Assembly: GCA_025360285.1 (NCBI GenBank)
Contig: JANYCM010000232.1
Coordinates: forward strand, 1-5,983
Direction of reading: 5' to 3'
Length of the DNA stretch: 5,983 nucleotides
DNA from: Sphingomonadales bacterium
GTDB taxonomy: Bacteria > Pseudomonadota > Alphaproteobacteria > Sphingomonadales > Sphingomonadaceae
Shown here: one piece after another, positions 1 to 5,435 of the stretch
Position numbering within the stretch: the first letter of the stretch is position 1
How the letters are laid out: each line of letters begins with the position of its first letter
Notes under the pieces: generated by a model
Databases searched by the model: none
What the model saw: the letters and a program-made list of their open reading frames with translations, nothing else
What the model was told of the DNA's origin: nothing
Program-made: the position numbers and the translations under genes

Positions 1-363
1 CAGCCCCGGCCGCTTCTGCAAGATGAAGCTGGCGGTGCGGCGGCCGTCTTCGCTGAAGATGATGTTGAGGTTGGGGCGGCAGGCTTCGGGGGCGATCGCC
101 ATGCCGGCGCCCGCCGCCACCGCCCGCACCCGCGCCGTCACCCTGGCGGCGGCCGCATCGGTAATGCCGGCCACCTTGATGCACACCGGCACGGTCCAGC
201 GGCCATATTGGCCATAGCTGGGGCGCGGCAATACACTGCGCAGAAAGGTCGCGGTATGCGCTTCAAGGGCTTCGGCCGTCATGGGTGCCGCCGTCACGGT
301 GATGAGACTATCGTCAGCGGGCGGCGCAGGGGCAATCAACAGGGCGGCCAAAAGGGCGATCAT
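1..363 (-). CDS. Putative exported small protein, uncharacterised (partial, 3' end outside window)
   Basis: An open frame runs leftward from the ATG at 363-361 and is still open at base 1, giving 121 residues without a stop. A GAGAAAG Shine-Dalgarno-like sequence lies 5 nt upstream of the ATG. The N-terminus (MIALLAALLIAPAPP) looks like a short signal peptide, although it lacks the usual basic residues, so export is inferred. Two cysteines, at residue 61 (in RWTVPVC) and residue 95 (in EACRPNL), could form a disulfide in the periplasm. The pattern of a Gly-x-Tyr-Gly-Arg-Trp segment, then Val-Cys, then Cys-Arg-Pro-Asn followed by a hydrophobic strand and an Asp-Gly resembles a family of uncharacterised exported proteins I recall from sphingomonads. 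I know no function for that family. The gene is divergent from the amidase across 118 bp, so the two may share a control region. Codon use looks native. Confidence 0.72.
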   Translation of the reverse strand, partial: MIALLAALLIAPAPPADDSLITVTAAPMTAEALEAHTATFLRSVLPRPSYGQYGRWTVPVCIKVAGITDAAAARVTARVRAVAAGAGMAIAPEACRPNLNIIFSEDGRRTASFILQKRPGL

Positions 364-411
364 CGGGGCTTTCTCGCTATGCTGGCGGGTTTCACCATGA
401 AGCCGGGATTG

Positions 412-431
412 CGGCAAGCTGCCCCTTGCCG
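412..431. repeat. Inverted repeat in the divergent intergenic region
   Basis: CGGCAAG (412-418) and CTTGCCG (425-431) form a perfect 7-bp inverted repeat with a 6-nt spacer, in the gap between the leftward exported-protein gene and the rightward amidase gene. The position suits an operator for a divergent pair or a hairpin in one of the transcripts, but no T-run follows on either strand, so a terminator is unlikely. No convincing -35/-10 pair is visible beside it. Its function is inferred from position only. Confidence 0.35.
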
Positions 432-481
432 TCCGCGACTTCGCGCCTGATTGTGGGCACGGAATCATGAAGGGGGATTGA

Positions 482-2011
482 ATGAAGGCGATCGCTTTGG
501 GGCTGGGCGGCCTGATTCTGACGGCACCGCTCGCCGCATGGGCAGCACCGGGCCCGGCCGAAACCGCGACCCGTGCGGCCATTGCCCGGATCGCCGCGCT
601 CAATCCCAAGGTCAATGCCGTGCTGGCCGTTGACTTCACGGCAATCGACCAGGCGCGGACGCTGGATCGCCTGCGTCGCACCCGCGGGCCACTGTTTGGC
701 ATGCCGATCCTGATCAAGGACAATATAGAAACCAAAGGCCCGTTGCCCACCACCGCCGGCAGCCTGGCTCTGGCGGCGAACGTCACCGGGCGCGATGCGC
801 CCCTGGTGGCCGGGCTGCGTGCCGCCGGCGCCGTTATTCTTGGCAAGACCAATCTGTCGGAATGGGCAAACATCCGTTCCGATGCGTCGATATCGGGGTG
901 GAGCGGTCTTGGCGGGCAGGTGCGCAATCCGCATGCGCTCAACCGCACACCTTGCGGATCGTCTTCGGGCAGCGGCGCCGCCGTTGCCGCTGGCATGGTC
1001 GATGCCGCCATTGGCACCGAAACCGACGGCTCGGTCACCTGTCCGGCGGCGATCAACGGTATAGTCGGGTTGAAACCCACGGTCGGCCTGGTCAGCCGCA
1101 CCCATGTCGTGCCGATCAGCCATAGTCAGGACACGCCGGGGCCTATGACGCGCGATGTGCGGACGGCAGCGCTGCTGCTCGGTGCGATGGCGGGCAGCGA
1201 CCCGGCCGACCCGGCGACTGCCGACGCCGATGCACACCGTGCCGATTATATTGCGGCGCTTTATCCGGCGGCGCTCAAGGGTGTGCGCATCGGCGTCATG
1301 CGCTTTGTCACCGGCTGGTCGGCGCCTGTCGATGCGGTGTTTGACAAGGCGCTGGCGGTCTTGAAAGCACAAGGTGCGGTTCTGGTCGATGTCGAAGCGC
1401 CCAAGGATCGCCGGCTTATAGGTCCGGCGGAATTTACCGTGCTGCTGACCGAATTGAAGGTCGATCTGAACGCCTATCTGGCGACAACGCCGGCCGGCGT
1501 GAAGACGCGCACGCTGTCCGATGTGATGGCCTTCAACAAGGCCCATGCCGCACGGGAACTGGGGCTCTTCGGCCAGGACACATTCGAAAAATCCCAGGCA
1601 ACCAATGGTCTGGATGATCCGGCCTATAGGGAGGCCCGCGCCCTGTCGCTGCGGCTGGCGGGCAAAGATGGCATCGATGCCATGCTGGCCAAGTCTGATG
1701 TGGTGGCGCTGGTCGGGCCGACGGCGGCACCGGCGTGGATGATCGATGCGGCGAATGGTGACCAGAGTGCCGGTGGCGGCGCCGGCGGCCTGGCGGCGGT
1801 GGCGGGTTATCCGCATCTGACCGTGCCTATGGGGGCGGTGCGCGGGCTGCCGGTCGGCCTGTCCTTCATTGGCCCGGCATGGAGCGAAGCGCGGCTGCTC
1901 GGCCTTGGTTATGCCTATGAACAGGCCAGTCATGCGCGGGTGACGCCGACATTTGCCGCCTCGGTGGAGGCCATGCCGACGGTGTCGGCACTGCTGACGC
2001 CGCCGAAATAG
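482..2011 (+). CDS. Exported amidase-signature hydrolase, peptide amidase-like
   Basis: This 509-residue protein belongs to the amidase signature family, serine hydrolases that cleave amide bonds. A signal peptide covers about residues 1-22 (hydrophobic LGLGGLILTAPLAAWA, cleavage probably near Ala21-Ala22), placing the enzyme in the periplasm or envelope. The Ser-cisSer-Lys triad is complete: Lys79 in PILIKDN, cis-Ser160 in CGSSSGSG, and the nucleophile Ser184 in TDGSVTCP, with the usual 24-residue spacing between the serines. The stretches around residues 129-221 and 441-480 closely match what I recall of Stenotrophomonas peptide amidase, which removes the C-terminal amide from peptides, and the length is also similar. 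The signal peptide and lack of gatB/gatC nearby argue against GatA. The start is supported by a GAAGGGGG Shine-Dalgarno sequence at 469-476, 5 nt before the ATG. The gene appears monocistronic, with a hairpin downstream. The exact substrate is uncertain. Confidence 0.93.
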   Translation: MKAIALGLGGLILTAPLAAWAAPGPAETATRAAIARIAALNPKVNAVLAVDFTAIDQARTLDRLRRTRGPLFGMPILIKDNIETKGPLPTTAGSLALAANVTGRDAPLVAGLRAAGAVILGKTNLSEWANIRSDASISGWSGLGGQVRNPHALNRTPCGSSSGSGAAVAAGMVDAAIGTETDGSVTCPAAINGIVGLKPTVGLVSRTHVVPISHSQDTPGPMTRDVRTAALLLGAMAGSDPADPATADADAHRADYIAALYPAALKGVRIGVMRFVTGWSAPVDAVFDKALAVLKAQGAVLVDVEAPKDRRLIGPAEFTVLLTELKVDLNAYLATTPAGVKTRTLSDVMAFNKAHAARELGLFGQDTFEKSQATNGLDDPAYREARALSLRLAGKDGIDAMLAKSDVVALVGPTAAPAWMIDAANGDQSAGGGAGGLAAVAGYPHLTVPMGAVRGLPVGLSFIGPAWSEARLLGLGYAYEQASHARVTPTFAASVEAMPTVSALLTPPK

Positions 2012-2072
2012 TCGCTGTATCCCCTTGGCGCTTGCCTTGGCCGGCGCTTTGCCGCATAGGGCCGGCCACACC

Positions 2073-2104
2073 GACGCCGGGGTCCGCCCCGGCGTTGCTG
2101 TTTT
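2073..2104 (+). terminator. Rho-independent-type terminator after the amidase gene
   Basis: ACGCCGGGG (2074-2082) pairs perfectly with CCCCGGCGT (2087-2095) around a 4-nt TCCG loop. A weak T-rich stretch follows, TGCTGTTTT, ending at 2104. The hairpin lies 62 bp after the amidase stop and 62 bp before rpsF, so terminating amidase transcription is the simplest reading. Because the T-tract is interrupted, and because rpsF leaders can bind the S6-S18 complex, a regulatory leader hairpin is an alternative. Confidence 0.6.
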
Positions 2105-2122
2105 CGCAAGCCGGAGGGGTGT

Positions 2123-2135
2123 CGCTAAGGTAGCG
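2123..2135 (+). repeat. Short inverted repeat in the rpsF upstream region
   Basis: CGCTA (2123-2127) and TAGCG (2131-2135) form a 5-bp inverted repeat around AGG, 31 bp upstream of the rpsF start codon. It also contains a weak -10-like TAAGGT. It could be part of the rpsF promoter, or a small hairpin in the leader of the ribosomal-protein mRNA. Neither role is demonstrated by the sequence alone. Confidence 0.3.
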
Positions 2136-2166
2136 CCATCAGCGATCGGTAAAGGAGTGACACTGC

Positions 2167-2634
2167 ATGCCATTTTATGAGCATGTCTTTCTCGCGCGTC
2201 AGGATCTGGCCACGGCCCAGGTCGAAGCGATGACAGAGGCATTTTCCAAGATAATCGCCGATGGCAAGGGCGCCGTTGCCTCCCATGAATATTGGGGCCT
2301 GCGCAGCATTGCCTATCGCATCGCCAAGAACCGCAAGGCGCATTACGTCATGCTTGCCATCGACGCCCCGGCGCCGGCGGTTGCCGAACTGGAACGCCAG
2401 GTCGCGCTCAATGAAGACATCATCCGCTTCCTGACCGTGCGCATCGATGTCCTGCCCACCGAACCGTCGGCGATGACCCGCCGCGGCGACCGGGAACGCA
2501 GCGATCGCGATGGCCCGCGCGGCGATCGGCCCGACCGCGGCGACCGCCCGGATCGTGGTGATCGGGGCGACCGTCCGCGCGGCGGCGACCGTGGTGGTGA
2601 TCGCGGCGACCGCGCCCCGCGCGCCTTCGCCTGA
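2167..2634 (+). CDS. rpsF: 30S ribosomal protein S6 with RGD-rich C-terminal tail
   Basis: S6 binds 16S rRNA on the 30S platform as a heterodimer with S18, encoded next. Residues 1 to about 97 are the conserved ferredoxin-like fold, beginning MPFYEHVFLARQD and including the signature region GLRSIAYRIAKN (44-55) and the LNEDIIRFLTVR strand-helix region (81-92). The protein is 155 residues, longer than the roughly 100-135 usual for S6. The excess is a low-complexity tail (residues 105-150) with six Arg-Gly-Asp triplets and two Arg-Gly-Gly-Asp. It ends in APRAFA rather than in the Glu-Glu that RimK extends with glutamates in E. coli. A clear AAAGGAG (2151-2157) lies 9 nt before the ATG. It is first in a cluster with rpsR (14 bp downstream) and rplI. 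No strong promoter could be recognised in the 155-bp upstream gap. Confidence 0.97.
   Translation: MPFYEHVFLARQDLATAQVEAMTEAFSKIIADGKGAVASHEYWGLRSIAYRIAKNRKAHYVMLAIDAPAPAVAELERQVALNEDIIRFLTVRIDVLPTEPSAMTRRGDRERSDRDGPRGDRPDRGDRPDRGDRGDRPRGGDRGGDRGDRAPRAFA
2479..2616 (+). repeat. Degenerate tandem repeat encoding the Arg-Gly-Asp tail of S6
   Basis: Variants of the units GGCGACCG and GGCGATCG recur through the 3' part of rpsF and encode RGD triplets beginning at residues 106, 118, 124, 130, 133 and 146, plus RGGD at 138 and 142. Spacing between units is irregular (3, 6 or 12 residues), and synonymous differences separate the copies, so this is an old or diverged repeat rather than a fresh expansion. 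Such GC-rich repeats can change copy number by slippage in frame. It lies wholly inside rpsF. Confidence 0.8.
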
Positions 2635-2648
2635 AGAAAGGATAGAGC

Positions 2649-2873
2649 ATGGGACGTCCCTTTTTCCGCCGCCGCAAGAGCTGCCCGTTCTCGGGGGCCA
2701 ATGCGCCGATCATCGATTACAAGGATGTGCGCCTGTTGCAGGGCTTTGTGTCCGAGCGTGGCAAGATCGTGCCATCGCGCATTACTGCCGTTTCGGGCAA
2801 GAAGCAGCGCGAACTGGCCCAGGCCATCAAGCGCGCCCGCCATCTGGGCCTGCTGCCCTACCTCGTGAAGTAA
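2649..2873 (+). CDS. rpsR: 30S ribosomal protein S18
   Basis: S18 pairs with S6 on the 30S platform near the mRNA exit. The 74-residue product is of normal length and carries the family signature from Ile22-Asp23-Tyr24 through Phe33-Val34-Ser35-Glu36, Gly38-Lys39-Ile40 and Arg44-Ile45. It also has the basic N-terminus MGRPFFRRRK, which contacts rRNA, and the C-terminal KRARHLGLLPY. The start has AAAGGA (2637-2642) just upstream and lies 14 bp after the rpsF stop, so the genes are almost certainly co-transcribed. No priB lies between them, unlike in E. coli. The TAA stop overlaps the Shine-Dalgarno sequence of rplI, which favours coupled translation. Confidence 0.98.
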   Translation: MGRPFFRRRKSCPFSGANAPIIDYKDVRLLQGFVSERGKIVPSRITAVSGKKQRELAQAIKRARHLGLLPYLVK

Positions 2874-2886
2874 GGAGCAGAACCAC

Positions 2887-3480
2887 ATGGAAATCATCCT
2901 GCTCGAACGCGTTGAAAAGCTTGGTGGCATTGGCGATGTCGTCAATGTGAAGCCCGGCTTTGCGCGCAATTTCCTGCTGCCGCGCGGCAAGGCCCTGCGT
3001 GCCTCGGAAGCCAACAAGAAGAAGTTCGAGGCCGATCGCGCCCGCATCGAGGCCGAAAATGCCAAGCGCCGTGACATCGCCCGTTCGGATGCCAAGGACG
3101 TTGACGGCGCCAGCGTGGTCATGATCCGCCAGGCCTCGCAGACGGGCCAGTTGTTTGGTTCGGTCGCGGCGCGCGATCTGGCCGAAGTGCTGGTTGCCGG
3201 TGGCCACAAGGTCGCCAAGAGCCAGATCGTCCTCGACAAGCCGATCAAGACGTTGGGCATCCATGACGTGAAGGTTGCGCTGCATCCCGAAGTCGTTGTT
3301 GTGGTCAAGGTCAACATTGCCCGCTCGCCGGAAGAAGCCGAGCTGCAAGCCAAGGGTGTCGACGTCAACGCTGACCTGTTCGAACGCGAGGAAGCCGGCT
3401 TCACCGAAGCTTTTGATCCGGGCGCCGAACCGGGCACCCTGCCGGTTGACGAAGTGTTGGAAGAAGCCAGCGAAGGCTGA
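2887..3480 (+). CDS. rplI: 50S ribosomal protein L9 with extended acidic C-terminus
   Basis: L9 sits at the base of the L1 stalk of the 50S subunit and affects reading-frame maintenance. The N-terminal rRNA-binding domain (about 1-52) has the full L9 signature, with Gly13, Gly16, Val21, Gly24-Phe25, Asn28-Phe29-Leu30, Gly34 and Ala36 in the expected spacing. A charged connecting helix (about 41-75) leads to the C-terminal domain (about 76-150). At 197 residues it exceeds the roughly 149 of E. coli L9. The last 45 or so residues form an acidic extension (for example FEREEAGFTEAFDPGAEPG) that I associate with alphaproteobacterial L9. AAGGAG (2872-2877) lies 9 nt before the ATG and overlaps the rpsR stop. 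It is the last gene of the ribosomal cluster and is followed by a strong hairpin. Confidence 0.98.
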   Translation: MEIILLERVEKLGGIGDVVNVKPGFARNFLLPRGKALRASEANKKKFEADRARIEAENAKRRDIARSDAKDVDGASVVMIRQASQTGQLFGSVAARDLAEVLVAGGHKVAKSQIVLDKPIKTLGIHDVKVALHPEVVVVVKVNIARSPEEAELQAKGVDVNADLFEREEAGFTEAFDPGAEPGTLPVDEVLEEASEG

Positions 3481-3481
3481 A

Positions 3482-3540
3482 CCTTTCGGTGCTGAACGAA
3501 AGGCCGCGCGGTCCTACGGACCGGGCGGCCGTTTCGTGTT
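3482..3540 (+). terminator. Terminator after rplI with overlapping alternative hairpins
   Basis: The main hairpin has an outer stem GGCCGC (3502-3507) with GCGGCC (3525-3530), a G-G mismatch, an inner stem CGGTCC (3509-3514) with GGACCG (3518-3523), and a TAC loop. CGAAA (3497-3501) can extend the base by pairing with TTTCG (3532-3536) past one bulged G, and TGTTT follows. A second hairpin, CCTTTCG (3482-3488) with CGAAAGG (3497-3503), uses the same CGAAA and part of the main stem, so it competes with the base of the terminator. The position directly after the rplI stop supports termination of the ribosomal transcript. Confidence 0.8.
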
Positions 3541-3581
3541 TGGGGTTGACCCCCGCTCGTTGACGCGCCACTTCCGCCGAT

Positions 3582-3851
3582 ATGACTGACGAACCCGAAA
3601 TCACCGCCGTACCCATCACCGATACGCCGCCCGACCGGCTGGCGGCGCAACCGCGCAGCCCCTTCTACAATGGCGACCTGCTGGAACGCGGCGTCGGGAT
3701 CAAGTTCGACGGCGTCGAACGGACAAATGTCGATGAATATTGCGTCTCGGAAGGCTGGGTGAAGGTGGCCGCCGGCAACAGCCGCGACCGCTATGGCCAG
3801 CCGTTGACCATCAAGCTGAAGGGCAAGGTCGAGCCCTATTTCAAGAGCTGA
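3582..3851 (+). CDS. DUF3297 family protein
   Basis: This 89-residue soluble protein matches the DUF3297 family as I remember it: TPPDRL (15-20), PRSPFYN (24-30), a Glu-Arg-Gly-Val-Gly-Ile-Lys-Phe-Asp-Gly-Val stretch (35-45), NVDEYCVSEGWVKV (49-62) and a C-terminal LTIKLKGKVEPYF. The family is widespread in proteobacteria, and I know no established function for it. There is no signal peptide or membrane segment. The ATG at 3582 is the only plausible start, because an in-frame TGA lies at 3561-3563 with no other start codon between. Unlike its neighbours it has no recognisable Shine-Dalgarno sequence. It sits 101 bp after rplI, beyond the terminator, and 45 bp before the methyltransferase-like gene, with which it is probably co-transcribed. 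Confidence 0.9.
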   Translation: MTDEPEITAVPITDTPPDRLAAQPRSPFYNGDLLERGVGIKFDGVERTNVDEYCVSEGWVKVAAGNSRDRYGQPLTIKLKGKVEPYFKS

Positions 3852-3896
3852 GAAAATTTTGGGGCAAAGGGGGCTTTGACTCGAGAGAGAAAAGCC

Positions 3897-4676
3897 ATGC
3901 TCCGCGCCTTGCTGACCGCCATTTTGCTCACCGCCGCCGTGCCGGCCGCCGCCACCCCGGCTTCCGATGCCATTGCCGCGGCGATCGCCAGCCCGCTTCG
4001 CGCACCGCGCGACGTGACGCGTGACGCAAGTCAGAAGCCAGCCGAGCTGCTGGCCTTTGCCGGAGTGAAGCCCGGCGACCGCGTAGCCGACTTCTGGCCG
4101 ACCCCGCCCTATTCGACCGCCCTCCTAAGCGGTGTCGTCGGTGCCGGCGGGCGTGTTTATGGTATTTTGCCGCCGAAACTGTTCATCGATGTGCCGCGCG
4201 CCGAGGCACCGGTGCGTGCGGCCCTCGCGCCACTCGCCAATGTGACACTGCTGATCCAGCCGTTCGACAAGTTCGCGGCGCCCGAACCCCTCGATCTGGT
4301 GTGGATGGGCAAGATCTATCATGATTTTCCCAATGTTGCCGAAATGGGACCGCTCGATATTGCGGCGGTCAACCGCGCGGTGTTTGCCGCGTTGAAACCC
4401 GGCGGCCTCCTGATCGTCATCGATCATGCAGCGGCCACCGGATCGGGCTTTCGTGATACCGCCGCCGCGGAAGACAAATGGGTGCACCGTATCGACCCGG
4501 CGGTGGTGAAGGCCGAGATCATTTCCGCAGGCTTCGAATTTGTCGGCGAAAGCCCGCTGCTGGCCAACCCGGCCGATGATCACCGCGCCAGCGCCTTTGA
4601 TCCGGCCATCCGCGACCATACCGATCGCTTTGTGCTGAAATTCCGCAAGCCGACCGCGGCGGCCGTCAAACACTGA
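3897..4676 (+). CDS. Exported methyltransferase-like protein (COG4798 type) with degenerate SAM loop
   Basis: The 259-residue protein starts with a signal peptide (MLRALLTAILLTAAVPAAA, cleavage near residue 19), so it is probably periplasmic. The rest resembles the Rossmann-fold class I methyltransferases of COG4798: RDASQKPAELLAFAGVKPGDRVADFWP (about 42-68), DLVWMGKIYHDFPN (123-136), ALKPGGLLIVIDH (155-167) and HRIDPAVVKAEIISAGFEF (187-205). In the family the first strand is normally followed by a glycine-rich loop, roughly Pro-Gly-Gly-Gly-Tyr. Here it reads Pro68-Thr-Pro-Pro-Tyr72, which removes the glycines expected to bind S-adenosylmethionine. The reading frame is intact throughout. The ATG at 3897 is preferred over a TTG 21 nt upstream because GAGAGAGA (3883-3890) is well placed before it and the signal peptide then begins properly. 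It lies 45 bp after the DUF3297 gene. No substrate is known. Confidence 0.85.
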   Translation: MLRALLTAILLTAAVPAAATPASDAIAAAIASPLRAPRDVTRDASQKPAELLAFAGVKPGDRVADFWPTPPYSTALLSGVVGAGGRVYGILPPKLFIDVPRAEAPVRAALAPLANVTLLIQPFDKFAAPEPLDLVWMGKIYHDFPNVAEMGPLDIAAVNRAVFAALKPGGLLIVIDHAAATGSGFRDTAAAEDKWVHRIDPAVVKAEIISAGFEFVGESPLLANPADDHRASAFDPAIRDHTDRFVLKFRKPTAAAVKH

Positions 4677-4695
4677 CTGTCAAGGTCGCGCCGGT

Positions 4696-5295
4696 TCAGG
4701 ACGACGGGGTGCCAAGTGTCCTGGCCATCACCAGCAGGTTCAGTGGCTGGGTGACCCGGCCGATATTTGGCGGCATCAGCCGTTCCTCGCCGGTCAATGC
4801 ATAGCCGCAGCGGCCATAAAAGGCGGTGAGTTCGGGGCGCTGGGCAATGATGGTCATTTCTATTCTGGCTGCGCCGAACACGCCGGTAGCAACAGCTTCG
4901 GCTGCGGCGATCATTCGGCGGCCCAGCCCTTGCGCCTGACGCCGCGGATCGACGGCCAATTGGCCCATATAGGCCAGGCCCTGGCCGCGGTCGCTGACCT
5001 GCACACAGGCGATGATCGCGCCAGAGGCTTGCGCCAACACCATGCGGGTCGCCGAATCGGCAATTATGGCCGTCAGCGTGACCGCATCGGTGCGCGGCCC
5101 TTCAATTAGATCGCCCTCATGCGTCCAACCCAGCCGCGCCAGATCCCCGCGATAGGCGCGTTCGATCAGGGCGTGGAGATCGGCGATATCGGCGATGGTG
5201 GCGAAGCGGGTCGTGAAAGGCGGCGGGCTCATCACCAAGGCTTTGGCATCGCCGGCCAGGGCCTGGCAAGCCAAGTCCGCGGCCGGATCATCCAT
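4696..5295 (-). CDS. GNAT family N-acetyltransferase
   Basis: This 199-residue protein would transfer an acetyl group from acetyl-CoA to an amine; the substrate cannot be told. The acetyl-CoA pyrophosphate loop is clear in LAVDPRRQAQGLGRRMI, with Gln120-x-x-Gly123-x-Gly125. It follows the beta-4 strand, and ELTAFYGRCGYALTGE (155-170) is the typical C-terminal motif with Tyr160. ADIADLHALIERAYRGD (35-51) is the N-terminal helix region. The first ATG (5295) gives a 21-residue leader before the fold. An internal ATG at 5232 would give a 178-residue protein that starts right at the domain. Neither has a good Shine-Dalgarno sequence. I keep 5295 because a -10-like TATATT ends 6 nt before it, which would make it a leaderless start. 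The gene converges on the methyltransferase-like gene with a 19-bp gap and no visible terminator. Confidence 0.9.
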   Translation of the reverse strand: MDDPAADLACQALAGDAKALVMSPPPFTTRFATIADIADLHALIERAYRGDLARLGWTHEGDLIEGPRTDAVTLTAIIADSATRMVLAQASGAIIACVQVSDRGQGLAYMGQLAVDPRRQAQGLGRRMIAAAEAVATGVFGAARIEMTIIAQRPELTAFYGRCGYALTGEERLMPPNIGRVTQPLNLLVMARTLGTPSS

Positions 5296-5307
5296 GATCC
5301 GAATATA
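5296..5307 (-). promoter_or_regulatory. Possible -10 element for a leaderless GNAT transcript
   Basis: Reading leftward, TATATT (plus-strand 5307-5302) is followed by CGGATC and then the ATG at 5295. A -10 hexamer six bases upstream would place transcription initiation on or beside the A of the start codon. No good TTGACA-like -35 is visible 16-18 nt further up, so this is tentative. Confidence 0.35.
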
Positions 5308-5435
5308 GTTACCAATATATTAATATTTTCCTTATTTTCCTGTTTCGGCACTTTTTTGCGAAGGTGGCTCAAGCCTTTGCAAGGCCATCTTTACCGCAAC
5401 CACCTCATAACCTGTTTGGTTTCTGTAGGACAGCA

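Noticed and set aside
392..2242. Open frame of 616 codons on the minus strand opposite the amidase gene.
   Set aside because: The product is rich in Arg, His and Gln with no recognisable domain. It lies antisense to a gene with a full catalytic triad and is a by-product of GC-rich codon bias; it also overlaps the start of rpsF.
2479..2616. Regular GC-rich repeats that might suggest a CRISPR array.
   Set aside because: Units are only about 8 bp, irregularly spaced, imperfect and encode an in-frame protein tail; there are no unique spacers of 25-40 bp.
2343..3650. Open frame of 435 codons on the minus strand opposite rpsF, rpsR and rplI.
   Set aside because: It is antisense to three confidently identified ribosomal genes. 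Its Arg-Ser-Pro repeats are merely the complement of the RGD-coding repeats, and no family features are present.
3876..3896. Upstream TTG start for the methyltransferase-like gene.
   Set aside because: It would add seven charged residues before the signal peptide and lacks a Shine-Dalgarno sequence, whereas the ATG at 3897 has a purine-rich site at proper distance.
3897..4676. Interpretation of the methyltransferase-like gene as a pseudogene because of its altered SAM loop.
   Set aside because: The frame is uninterrupted, codon bias is normal, and the other family motifs and signal peptide are preserved, so functional divergence fits better than decay.
4677..4695. Search for a bidirectional terminator between the convergent methyltransferase-like and GNAT genes.
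   Set aside because: The 19-bp gap and its flanks contain no stem of useful length and no T-run, so none is annotated.
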